From NCBI GenBank assembly GCA_031291235.1, contig JARLJL010000013.1, forward strand, positions 1 through 64,000: a stretch of DNA of 64,000 nucleotides. The letters are read 5' to 3'. The notes under the pieces are model-generated. The model was given only the letters and a program-made list of their open reading frames with translations, ran no database searches and was not told where the DNA came from. The translations under genes and the position numbers were made by a program. Positions 56,233 through 64,000 of the stretch are shown piece after piece. The number at the start of each line of letters is the position of its first letter. The stretch's first letter is position 1. Origin of the DNA: Sulfuriferula sp. (GTDB taxonomy: Bacteria > Pseudomonadota > Gammaproteobacteria > Burkholderiales > Sulfuriferulaceae).

Positions 56233-56558
56233 GATCGAATACCGTTAAAGTCAAAACGGCAAAGTAACAACTTATTATTGCAAGTACATGACAGGCGACA
56301 TGCGCATCCATGCCCGTACCCGCGATCCCCGCAAGCTGACGCCCATGTCACAAAACGATCACAATTCAGTCACTTTATCCTAAGTCGGGCTGCATAAACT
56401 TGATCTGCATAATTGCCCGGCAATGCTGTTGCTCCATGGGGGGGTCGAAAATGCCGGAATGCATTTCAATGTGCAAGCATCATCGAATTTTCACATTGCC
56501 TGTATAAAATACTTTTCTAATCAATGCAGTTTTAATAAACCTAAGGGATAAACATATA
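56233..56558. promoter_or_regulatory. Divergent control region of phosphoesterase and TonB receptor
   Basis: This 326-bp gap has no gene. On the minus strand, CTGTCAT (56294-56288) is followed after four bases by TTGCAAT, about 45 bases before the phosphoesterase ATG. On the plus strand, three direct repeats lie at 56345-56373. A TATAAA (56503-56508) about 50 bases before the receptor ATG is a candidate -10 with a poor -35, which would fit an activated promoter. AAGGGAT precedes the receptor start. Confidence 0.5.
56345..56373 (+). promoter_or_regulatory. Pho-box-like triple direct repeat
   Basis: ATGTCAC-AAAA-CGATCAC-AATT-CAGTCAC: three seven-base units, each ending in TCAC, separated by four A/T bases, with an exact 11-base period. 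The E. coli PhoB site has the same 7+4 layout (CTGTCAT units). The box lies 185 bases before the receptor ATG. A CRP-like reading is weaker because the halves do not form TGTGA-N6-TCACA. Confidence 0.5.
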
Positions 56559-58832
56559 ATGTACAAACGTACGAAACACCGAACATTCGGCAAATCGCTA
56601 CCGGCCTGGTTAGTATTAACCACGCTGGCATCGGCAATCAATACAGCTTACGCTGCGGACGCTGTCGATCTGGGTACCGTAGGAACCCAGTCTGGCACAG
56701 TCGCTACCGAATCAAGCGACCCGGCAACCGATCCGACAGCCAAGGGCCGCGCAGCCGCTGTTGCACCTACCCAGACCTCGCTGGATGCCACCGAACCGCA
56801 ATCCGTTATTAACAAATCCTTCATCGAAGACAACAAATCGCCAGTAACCGACTACACCTCTATCGTCGCTGTCGCACCCAGCGTATCCGGTGGCGTCTCC
56901 GCCAACGGCCCCGGTCTAGGCGAAGGTAAAAACGTATTGCGCGGCTTTCAGGATGGCGAATATAACGTCACTTACGACGGCATCCCCTGGGGCGACACCA
57001 ACGGCCCTACCCACCACTCGACGGCTTATTTCCCTGAATCTGTGATCGGCAGCGCCGTTGTGGAAAGCGGTCCCGGCAACGCCAGCAACCTCGGTCAGGC
57101 TACTTTCGGCGGCAGTGTTAACCTGTTTTCCAGCGCACTCACCGGCGAACAGGCTTTTGATCCCTATTTTGCCTATGGTTCCTGGAACACACGACTTGAA
57201 GGCGCGACTTACAAATCAGGCACTCTGGGCAATCTCGGGGATATTCGCTATTCCATTGATGTTCAGGATATGGCAAGTGACGGCTATCGCAAGCAAATGG
57301 GCGTAGGCGCTCAGAACTATAATGCCAAATTCGAAAAACCGCTGGGTTCGGGTACGTTGCTGACGGTATTCCTCAACCATCATGATAACTTCTATTACCA
57401 GAACGATAACGAAAAAGGCATGACCGTTGCCAATACCGCAATCTACGGCAAGGATTACGGCCTCGGCACCGACCCGACCAAGGCCAACTACTATGGCTAT
57501 AACCTGACCCACAAAAACACCAACTTCCATTACATCCGCTTACAAAGCGAGCTGGATTCCGGCTGGGCATTTGATAACAACACCTACTATTACGATTACC
57601 ACAACAATACTGGATCGAGTACTGCCGACACCGGCAAGAACCCGACTACCGGATACAGTTCGGTTTATGAAACAACGGCCCACGTAGCTACTGCGGGTAT
57701 GCCTGGCTATATCAAAACCAACGAATACAATAACTTCGGCAATATTTTCAAAGCCACCAAGAAGCTCAACGACAATCTGGTGCGGCTTGGACTGTGGGTA
57801 GAGCAGTCGTATACCCACCGTAGCAGAACCGATTTCAACTTGCTCGACGGCTCCATCAACTACGATCAAACCGCAGTTGCCGGTGTTTATAACACTTATA
57901 ACAACGTTCAGTATGAGCAAAATTCAAGCTGGTTCCAATATCAGCCTTTTGGCGAATTCGAATGGGCTGTCACCAAGAGTCTCACCGTGACGCCCGGGCT
58001 TAAATACATGAACACCAAGCTCAGCGTGGACGCTCTGGTTAACCAGAGCAGCCGAATCAGACAGGTACAGAGCGAAGACTTTACCAAAACACTGCCTTTC
58101 CTGACAGCAAACTACAAAATCAATCCCAAGTGGTCAGCATATGCCCAATATGCACAGGGCATGCTGGTACCTGATATCAGTTACTACCAGAGCTCCGGCG
58201 CCAGCAGCACCAGCATCGAACCACAGACCTCCACCAATTATCAACTGGGTCTGGTACATCAATCGGATCGCATCACCACTAGCGGAGACATTTACTATAT
58301 TGATTTCAAGAACAAAATTGCACAAGACCCAACGTCTACTTCCAGCAATCCTGTATATTACAATCAGGGTGGCGTAATTTATAAAGGGGTTGAAGGTCAG
58401 GTTACTTACGCGTTATTGAACGGCTTCTCGCTTTATGCAAACGGCTCCATCAATCGCGCCCTTGCAAAGGATACCGGGCTGGAAATCGCTAAAGCACCTG
58501 AAACCACTGCAGCGCTTGGTTTGCTGTACAAAAAGGACGCTTTGTTTGGCTCCTTGATGTACAAACGTACGGGCACACAATACGCGCTGGATGGTCAGCT
58601 GTACAAGATGGCGACCCAATCGTCGGCCGACTTCAATATCGGCTACATTATCAAGCATCCGGGATTGGGTGCAAAATCAATGAAAATCCAGCTTGGCATT
58701 TATAATATCCTTAACAATCAGGATTATATTTCAGTTAAGGCTGCCAATAGCAATGGCACAACTAGTGCTTCGGATTTATTCCAGTATCAACCGGAACGCA
58801 GCTTTATGACTTCGGCGAAACTGGATTTCTAA
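56559..58832 (+). CDS. TonB-dependent outer-membrane receptor
   Basis: 757 residues. There is a signal peptide (to about residue 33, TAYAAD), a short N-terminal segment with VDLGTV as possible TonB box, a plug domain (about 70-200, with NVLRGFQDGEYNVTYDGIPWGD) and a 22-strand-type barrel ending in Phe (AKLDF). The barrel is unusually rich in Tyr, Asn and Thr. The substrate is not evident from sequence. The genes exbB, exbD and tonB follow at once, so this receptor probably has a dedicated energising complex. The divergent phosphoesterase suggests a phosphorylated substrate or released phosphate (inference). Confidence 0.92.
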   Translation: MYKRTKHRTFGKSLPAWLVLTTLASAINTAYAADAVDLGTVGTQSGTVATESSDPATDPTAKGRAAAVAPTQTSLDATEPQSVINKSFIEDNKSPVTDYTSIVAVAPSVSGGVSANGPGLGEGKNVLRGFQDGEYNVTYDGIPWGDTNGPTHHSTAYFPESVIGSAVVESGPGNASNLGQATFGGSVNLFSSALTGEQAFDPYFAYGSWNTRLEGATYKSGTLGNLGDIRYSIDVQDMASDGYRKQMGVGAQNYNAKFEKPLGSGTLLTVFLNHHDNFYYQNDNEKGMTVANTAIYGKDYGLGTDPTKANYYGYNLTHKNTNFHYIRLQSELDSGWAFDNNTYYYDYHNNTGSSTADTGKNPTTGYSSVYETTAHVATAGMPGYIKTNEYNNFGNIFKATKKLNDNLVRLGLWVEQSYTHRSRTDFNLLDGSINYDQTAVAGVYNTYNNVQYEQNSSWFQYQPFGEFEWAVTKSLTVTPGLKYMNTKLSVDALVNQSSRIRQVQSEDFTKTLPFLTANYKINPKWSAYAQYAQGMLVPDISYYQSSGASSTSIEPQTSTNYQLGLVHQSDRITTSGDIYYIDFKNKIAQDPTSTSSNPVYYNQGGVIYKGVEGQVTYALLNGFSLYANGSINRALAKDTGLEIAKAPETTAALGLLYKKDALFGSLMYKRTGTQYALDGQLYKMATQSSADFNIGYIIKHPGLGAKSMKIQLGIYNILNNQDYISVKAANSNGTTSASDLFQYQPERSFMTSAKLDF

Positions 58833-58922
58833 ATCCAATCGGTCAATTGGCGCCGTTCACTTCATATGGAAGTGACCGGTGCCAATCTCTTTAATGCGAC
58901 AGTTGAAAATGGAAAATCAATC

Positions 58923-59600
58923 ATGGACATAAACTATCTAACCAGCATCGCTGCCAATAGCGGCGGCACCCTGTACATCATGGCCTTATTACTATTGGCC
59001 GCGCTGACAGTCATCGTTGAGCGCACCTGGTACCTGTACCGCACCCTGTCCGGCGGCAAACAGGTAAACGAGCGCATCGCCAAATTGCCGCGCTTGCGTA
59101 CCGATTTGCTGGCCAAGGAAGTCGAACATGCCAGTCACTTGCCTCATGCCGGATTAATTGAAATGGTGCTGGCGCATCCAGAACAGAACGAGCGCGAAAT
59201 GCTGGCTGACCGGCTGGAAGAAACCATATTGCATGAAGTGCCAAAGCTGGACCGGTCGTTATGGATACTGGATACAGTCGTTACGCTGGCGCCGTTACTG
59301 GGTCTGTTCGGCACTATTATCGGCATGTTCAACGCTTTCTCCGGTCTGGGACAAGGTAGCGCAGTGCCTACGCAAGTTACCGGTGGCGTAGCTGAAGCGC
59401 TGGTTGCAACGGCGAGCGGCCTGTTTATTGCCATGACCGGGCTGGTGTTTCTGAACAATCTGAACAATCGCGTACGGCTGATGGTACACCAGCTGGAAAC
59501 GCTCAAGCAGATACTCATCAATCGTTATGCACAGCCCTGCAACCAATCGGGTAACCGTACCGATGCACCATCCATTGCGCTGGCGCGCACAGGGAGCTAG
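58923..59600 (+). CDS. exbB: ExbB-type proton channel subunit
   Basis: 225 residues of the MotA/TolQ/ExbB family with three membrane helices and the core LDTVVTLAPLLGLFGTIIGMFNAFSGLG followed by VAEALVATASGLFIAMTGLVFLN. It forms the inner-membrane proton channel that drives TonB. The ATG at 58923 (MDINYLTS) is preferred; the ORF is open to 58866. Confidence 0.93.
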   Translation: MDINYLTSIAANSGGTLYIMALLLLAALTVIVERTWYLYRTLSGGKQVNERIAKLPRLRTDLLAKEVEHASHLPHAGLIEMVLAHPEQNEREMLADRLEETILHEVPKLDRSLWILDTVVTLAPLLGLFGTIIGMFNAFSGLGQGSAVPTQVTGGVAEALVATASGLFIAMTGLVFLNNLNNRVRLMVHQLETLKQILINRYAQPCNQSGNRTDAPSIALARTGS

Positions 59601-59602
59601 CC

Positions 59603-59995
59603 GTGCGTTATTTCGAAGTTCGCAAACCCCGCATCGAAATCATACCGATGATAGACATCATGCTGTTTCTGTTGGTGTTTTTTATCATGATGGCAATGAA
59701 GATGATACCCAGCAACGGTCTGGTCGGGCATCTGCCTTCCAGTTCGACCAGCCAGGCACTGCCTCAGCCTAAAATCATGATAGAGCTTCATAAGGATGGC
59801 AGCCTGTTCGTAGATCAGCAACCAATGACGCTGGATGGTCTTCGCGCAAAACTGCACTCGACAGCTACTGACAAAACCATCGTCAGCATTGCAGGCGCAG
59901 CCGATGTTTCATTGCAACAGCTCACGGCAGTCATGGATATATGCCATCAGAACGGCATCAATAAAATCGGTCTTGCTACGCAAAATGTCAAATAA
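59603..59995 (+). CDS. exbD: ExbD-type biopolymer transport protein
   Basis: 130 residues with one N-terminal helix carrying the essential Asp (IIPMIDIMLFLLVFFIMMAM) and a small periplasmic domain. It starts at GTG (59603), two bases after exbB, and overlaps tonB by 11 bases. Confidence 0.93.
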   Translation: MRYFEVRKPRIEIIPMIDIMLFLLVFFIMMAMKMIPSNGLVGHLPSSSTSQALPQPKIMIELHKDGSLFVDQQPMTLDGLRAKLHSTATDKTIVSIAGAADVSLQQLTAVMDICHQNGINKIGLATQNVK

Positions 59996-60704
59996 CAGCG
60001 CGCTTGAACACCATGAAGAGGTGCCAACCTCGTCCGAACCGTCACTGCCGCGGGCGTTCCTGGTGGCCCTGGGATTGGAAATCGTCATACTCTTTACTGG
60101 TTCGGCACTGATTGCCAACGCAAAAAGCAATCCTGTACCGCAACAACAGGTCGTGGAGCTCAATTTCGAGGAACCGAAACCCGCGCCGAAAGAAGCGGCA
60201 AAACCGGTACCCAAGCCGGTAGTGCAACCGCCCCAGATCAAGCATGTCGTAGTGCCGCACATACAGCCGCCGGTACATGTTGCCGCAGCGCCTGCTGCCG
60301 TACCGCCGCCATCAACGCCAGCGCCGGTGGTCAGCGCACCGGTGACTGCGCCTGTCGTAGCAGCGCCGCCGCCCCCCCCGCCGCCTGTTGCTTCGCATAA
60401 TGAAACAGCAGAAAAAGAAGCTGCTTTCTCTGCACAGCTAAAGGCAGCCATTCAGGCTGCGCTGATTTACCCTCCCGCAGCACGCATGATGTCCGTACAT
60501 GGCAAGGCACAAGTGGAATTTGAGTTTGAGGACGGCACTCGCAGCCAGATACATGTTATCCAGAGCAGTGGCAGCACAATGCTCGATCAGGCAGCTATCC
60601 AGGCTGCAAGTAACGCCCGGATACCGCCGACACCCGAATTCCTCAAGGGCAAAAAGAAGACTTATCAGATCTGGGTGGAATTCAATCTGGGCAGCACCCG
60701 CTAA
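59985..60704 (+). CDS. tonB: TonB energy-transducing protein
   Basis: 239 residues: a cytoplasmic start, one helix (FLVALGLEIVILFTGSALIA), a Pro/Ala/Val-rich periplasmic spacer that includes a run of prolines (about 85-135), and the C-terminal TonB domain (about 155-239, YPPAARMMSVHGKAQVEFEF and IPPTPEFLKGKKKTYQIWVEF). It links the ExbB-ExbD channel to the receptor. The ATG at 59985 lies inside exbD. Confidence 0.92.
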   Translation: MSNNSALEHHEEVPTSSEPSLPRAFLVALGLEIVILFTGSALIANAKSNPVPQQQVVELNFEEPKPAPKEAAKPVPKPVVQPPQIKHVVVPHIQPPVHVAAAPAAVPPPSTPAPVVSAPVTAPVVAAPPPPPPPVASHNETAEKEAAFSAQLKAAIQAALIYPPAARMMSVHGKAQVEFEFEDGTRSQIHVIQSSGSTMLDQAAIQAASNARIPPTPEFLKGKKKTYQIWVEFNLGSTR

Positions 60705-60721
60705 CCATTCCGACGAGCAAC

Positions 60722-60751
60722 CGCCAGCCAGGATACAGCATCAGGCTGGCG
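60722..60751. terminator. Hairpin between convergent tonB and slmA
   Basis: CGCCAGCC (60722-60729) pairs with GGCTGGCG (60744-60751) over a 14-base loop and is followed by ATTGTTT. A likely terminator for the receptor-exbBD-tonB operon. Confidence 0.6.
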
Positions 60752-60761
60752 ATTGTTTAGA

Positions 60762-61334
60762 TCAAATTTTTTCCCGCAGCGCAGCCCATAGCATCGAAAA
60801 TTCGGCGCCGGGCAGTCTTTTGAATCCGCTTTTGGCAAATTGCTGCCATTTTCCAATCACGATACAGAGCAGCATATTGGCAGTGACATTGGCATCCGCC
60901 TGTGTTTCCGCCTGAGTCACGGCGATGCGCAAACTTTGCCGTAGCGTCGCTTCCAGCCGGTCATGCAGTTGATTGATGCGCGCCTGCAAGCGGTCGTTTT
61001 CATTGACCAGCGCTTCGCCAATCAATACCCGCGTCATGCCGGGATTGGTTTCGGCAAAAGCCAGCAACACTTTGACTATGGCTTCCAGCTGGGCAATGCC
61101 GCTTTCCTGAGCGGAGGTAATTTTGTTGATCAGACCGAACAACGATTGCTCGATAAATTCGATCAGTCCCTCGAACATCTGCGCCTTGCTGGCGAAATGA
61201 CGGTACAACGCTGCTTCGGATACTTGCAAACGGGCTGCCAGCGCCGCCGTTGTGATTTTCTCGGCGGCGGGCATTTGCAACATTTCAGCCAGCGTTTGCA
61301 GTATCTGTAATTTTCTTTCTCCCGGTACCGACAC
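60762..61334 (-). CDS. slmA: Nucleoid occlusion factor SlmA (TetR family)
   Basis: 190 residues with a TetR-type helix-turn-helix (KITTAALAARLQVSEAALYRHFASKAQMFEGLIEFIE), very close to E. coli SlmA in this stretch and in the region NPGMTRVLIGEALVNENDRLQARINQL. SlmA binds DNA sites around the chromosome and blocks FtsZ assembly over the nucleoid. Length fits (198 in E. coli). It lies downstream of leuA on the same strand with a 22-bp gap. Confidence 0.88.
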   Translation of the reverse strand: MSVPGERKLQILQTLAEMLQMPAAEKITTAALAARLQVSEAALYRHFASKAQMFEGLIEFIEQSLFGLINKITSAQESGIAQLEAIVKVLLAFAETNPGMTRVLIGEALVNENDRLQARINQLHDRLEATLRQSLRIAVTQAETQADANVTANMLLCIVIGKWQQFAKSGFKRLPGAEFSMLWAALREKI

Positions 61335-61356
61335 TACTATCCCCTTATATCAATCC

Positions 61357-62895
<1,539 letters not shown>

Positions 62896-62926
62896 GGCGT
62901 ACTCCATGCTAAATCACAAATTGGTG

Positions 62927-62947
62927 CCGGCAAACTCGGTTTGCCGG
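62927..62947 (-). promoter_or_regulatory. Hairpin between leucine leader ORF and leuA
   Basis: On the minus strand CCGGCAAAC-CGA-GTTTGCCGG forms a nine-base perfect stem with a three-base loop, ending about 32 bases before the leuA ATG. It is followed by CACCAATTTG, not a clean T-run, so it may be a weak or Rho-assisted terminator or a translation-control element. Its GCCGG arm could also pair with CCGGC inside the leader's Leu-codon region, giving alternative structures. Confidence 0.5.
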
Positions 62948-62983
62948 ACGCGAAAATCACGAAAAGAAAGGGGGAGAAGAAAT

Positions 62984-63067
62984 TTAGCGCGCGAAGCGCA
63001 ACAGCAGGCCGGATAACAGCAGACTGAACGAAAAAACGGCGGCAGTAGTCGAAAATGGCTTGTTCAT
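62984..63067 (-). CDS. Leucine-rich leader peptide of leuA
   Basis: A 27-codon ORF between the promoter and leuA. It begins MNKPFSTT and ends SLLLSGLLLRFAR before TAA. The codons for the two Leu runs are CTG CTG TTA and CTG CTG TTG, six Leu in eight codons. This is the layout of a leader peptide whose translation senses charged leucyl-tRNA. Only some Leu codons are rare types. No Shine-Dalgarno sequence precedes the ATG; the predicted transcription start is within a base or two of it, so translation may be leaderless. Confidence 0.65.
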   Translation of the reverse strand: MNKPFSTTAAVFSFSLLLSGLLLRFAR

Positions 63068-63074
63068 TAATAAG

Positions 63075-63103
63075 AATATAATAAGTTTTTTTATGACTGA
63101 CAA
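63075..63103 (-). promoter_or_regulatory. Sigma-70-type promoter of leuA
   Basis: Minus strand TTGTCA (63103-63098), a 17-base spacer, and TATATT (63080-63075). It lies just downstream of the pssA stop codon, directs transcription to the leader ORF and leuA, and ends seven bases before the leader ATG. Confidence 0.65.
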
Positions 63104-63112
63104 GAAAATTAT

Positions 63113-63886
63113 TCAGGCTTTGACCTTGTTTCTATGCAACCACGACCATGCGCTGCTGGCATAACCCGAAAGCGCATACAAGGTAACGACACCGAACAGT
63201 ATTTCAGGCGGACTGTAAGCCACCAGCACAAACCCCATAGCAATCAGAAATACGACGACAAACGGTACGCTGCGGCGCAAATTGATATCCTTGCCGCTGT
63301 AATAGCGCACGTTACTCACCATGGTCAAACCGGCAAATAAAGTCACGGAAAATGCCAGCCATTTAACCTCGCTGCCGTCGATGCCGTATTCATTCATCAC
63401 CCACACCAGACCTGCAACCAGCGCCGCCGCCGCAGGACTGGGCAACCCCTGGAAGTAACGCTTATCTGCCACCTCAAGTTGAGTATTGAATCGTGCCAGA
63501 CGCAGTGCCGCACCGACACAATAAACAAATGCAGCCATCCAGCCCAGCTTGCCCATGCCTTTCAAGGCCCAGACGTAGGCGATCAGCGCAGGCGCGACAC
63601 CAAACGACACCATATCGGACAAGGAGTCGTATTCGGCACCGAATGCGCTTTGCGTATGCGTCAATCGCGCCACGCGGCCATCCAGACCGTCCAGCACCAT
63701 TGCAACGAATATCGCTACGGCAGCCAGTTCGAAATGGCCGTTCATGGCTTGCACGATGGCGTAGAAACCGGCAAACAAGGCCGCCGTGGTAAACAGGTTC
63801 GGCAACAGGTAAATGCCCCGATGTTGCGATTGGTTACCGATTAACGGTTTGTAGCTATGATGTTCGGACATAGGTTTATCTGGCAT
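63113..63886 (-). CDS. pssA: CDP-diacylglycerol-serine O-phosphatidyltransferase
   Basis: 257 residues with several membrane helices and the CDP-alcohol phosphotransferase motif DGLDGRVARLTHTQSAFG followed by AEYDSLSD. It makes phosphatidylserine from CDP-diacylglycerol and serine, the precursor of phosphatidylethanolamine. The ATG at 63886 is chosen over an in-frame TTG at 63895; an ATG at 63871 is also possible. The membrane-embedded type (not the E. coli PLD-like type) is seen here. Confidence 0.92.
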   Translation of the reverse strand: MPDKPMSEHHSYKPLIGNQSQHRGIYLLPNLFTTAALFAGFYAIVQAMNGHFELAAVAIFVAMVLDGLDGRVARLTHTQSAFGAEYDSLSDMVSFGVAPALIAYVWALKGMGKLGWMAAFVYCVGAALRLARFNTQLEVADKRYFQGLPSPAAAALVAGLVWVMNEYGIDGSEVKWLAFSVTLFAGLTMVSNVRYYSGKDINLRRSVPFVVVFLIAMGFVLVAYSPPEILFGVVTLYALSGYASSAWSWLHRNKVKA

Positions 63887-64000
63887 TGTATTCAAACCGG
63901 TGCAAGCGTTTCATTCCATGGAAAATACGGGGAATGAGCATAAATTGTATAAACTTTTATATCCATTACTACCGATGGTGCCTGACAGCGCACCCGGCAG
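63887..64000. other. Sequence upstream of pssA
   Basis: These last 114 bases hold no recognisable gene. Psd is the usual upstream neighbour but its end is not identifiable. An AT-rich stretch (63945-63965) could carry the pssA promoter; no hexamer pair was assigned. Confidence 0.4.

Noticed and set aside
56346-56363. CRP/FNR-type site upstream of the TonB receptor
   Set aside because: The halves are direct repeats with TCAC and do not form the inverted TGTGA-N6-TCACA pattern.

Overview
The window reads as a betaproteobacterial chromosome segment (Nitrosomonadales-like by gene order and gene content; genus not determinable here). The first ~3.3 kb looks different. Positions 1 to about 3,250 are more GC-rich, use no GTA or ATA codons in the 5' part of pepN, and carry genes typical of Alphaproteobacteria (opgH 3' end, a Pro/Ala-rich membrane protein, a LOG-family hydrolase, the 5' half of pepN). 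The switch falls inside the most conserved stretch of pepN (zinc-binding motif, about 3,230-3,313). The simplest reading is an assembly chimera between two organisms; recombination is the alternative. No rRNA, tRNA, CRISPR array, insertion sequence or prophage was seen.

Layout of the betaproteobacterial part. 5.1-8.0 kb: efp, then moeA-moaD-moaE (molybdenum cofactor) facing a ModE-like regulator. 8.1-13.9 kb: a DUF302 protein, a small c-type cytochrome, an M48 protease, orn, an operon of Nudix hydrolase, hypothetical protein and mnmA, a small Ala/Lys-rich exported protein, and rluE. 13.9-18.3 kb: icd, a cold-shock gene, clpS-clpA. 18.4-22.7 kb: a leftward operon of an ERCC4-type nuclease, a FIST sensor, a small coiled-coil protein and a MASE1-GGDEF-EAL protein. 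22.8-28.4 kb: an Slp-like protein, SemiSWEET, a DUF3025 protein, prfB (with its programmed frameshift)-lysS, and a zinc-binding CZB-GGDEF protein with a degenerate GGDEF site. 28.4-32.7 kb: the ybbA-ybbP export ABC system divergent from tesA, and a cytochrome b561. 32.9-43.2 kb: mostly envelope proteins and enzymes (D-2-hydroxyacid dehydrogenase, secretin-like protein, MBL hydrolase, CobD/CbiB-like, SpmAB-like, ppx, cytochrome b, yaeQ, lipoprotein cytochrome c'). 43.4-48.1 kb: a COG4389 membrane protein and fmdB-DUF502-aspS. 48.2-55.1 kb: a porin, an ArsR regulator, and the rightward run gpmI-envC-ctp-moeB. 55.1-60.7 kb: a secreted metallophosphoesterase divergent from a TonB-dependent receptor followed by its own exbB-exbD-tonB, with Pho-box-like repeats in the shared 326-bp gap. 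60.8-63.9 kb: slmA, leuA and pssA.

The most interesting signals are these: the chimeric pepN; a 27-codon leucine-rich leader ORF with a good sigma-70-type promoter just upstream of leuA, suggesting ribosome-mediated attenuation; the phosphoesterase/TonB module with its direct repeats; an isocitrate dehydrogenase carrying the NAD+-type cofactor signature; a CZB zinc sensor joined to a degenerate GGDEF domain; and an SHP-like cytochrome with an Asn in the predicted axial-ligand position.
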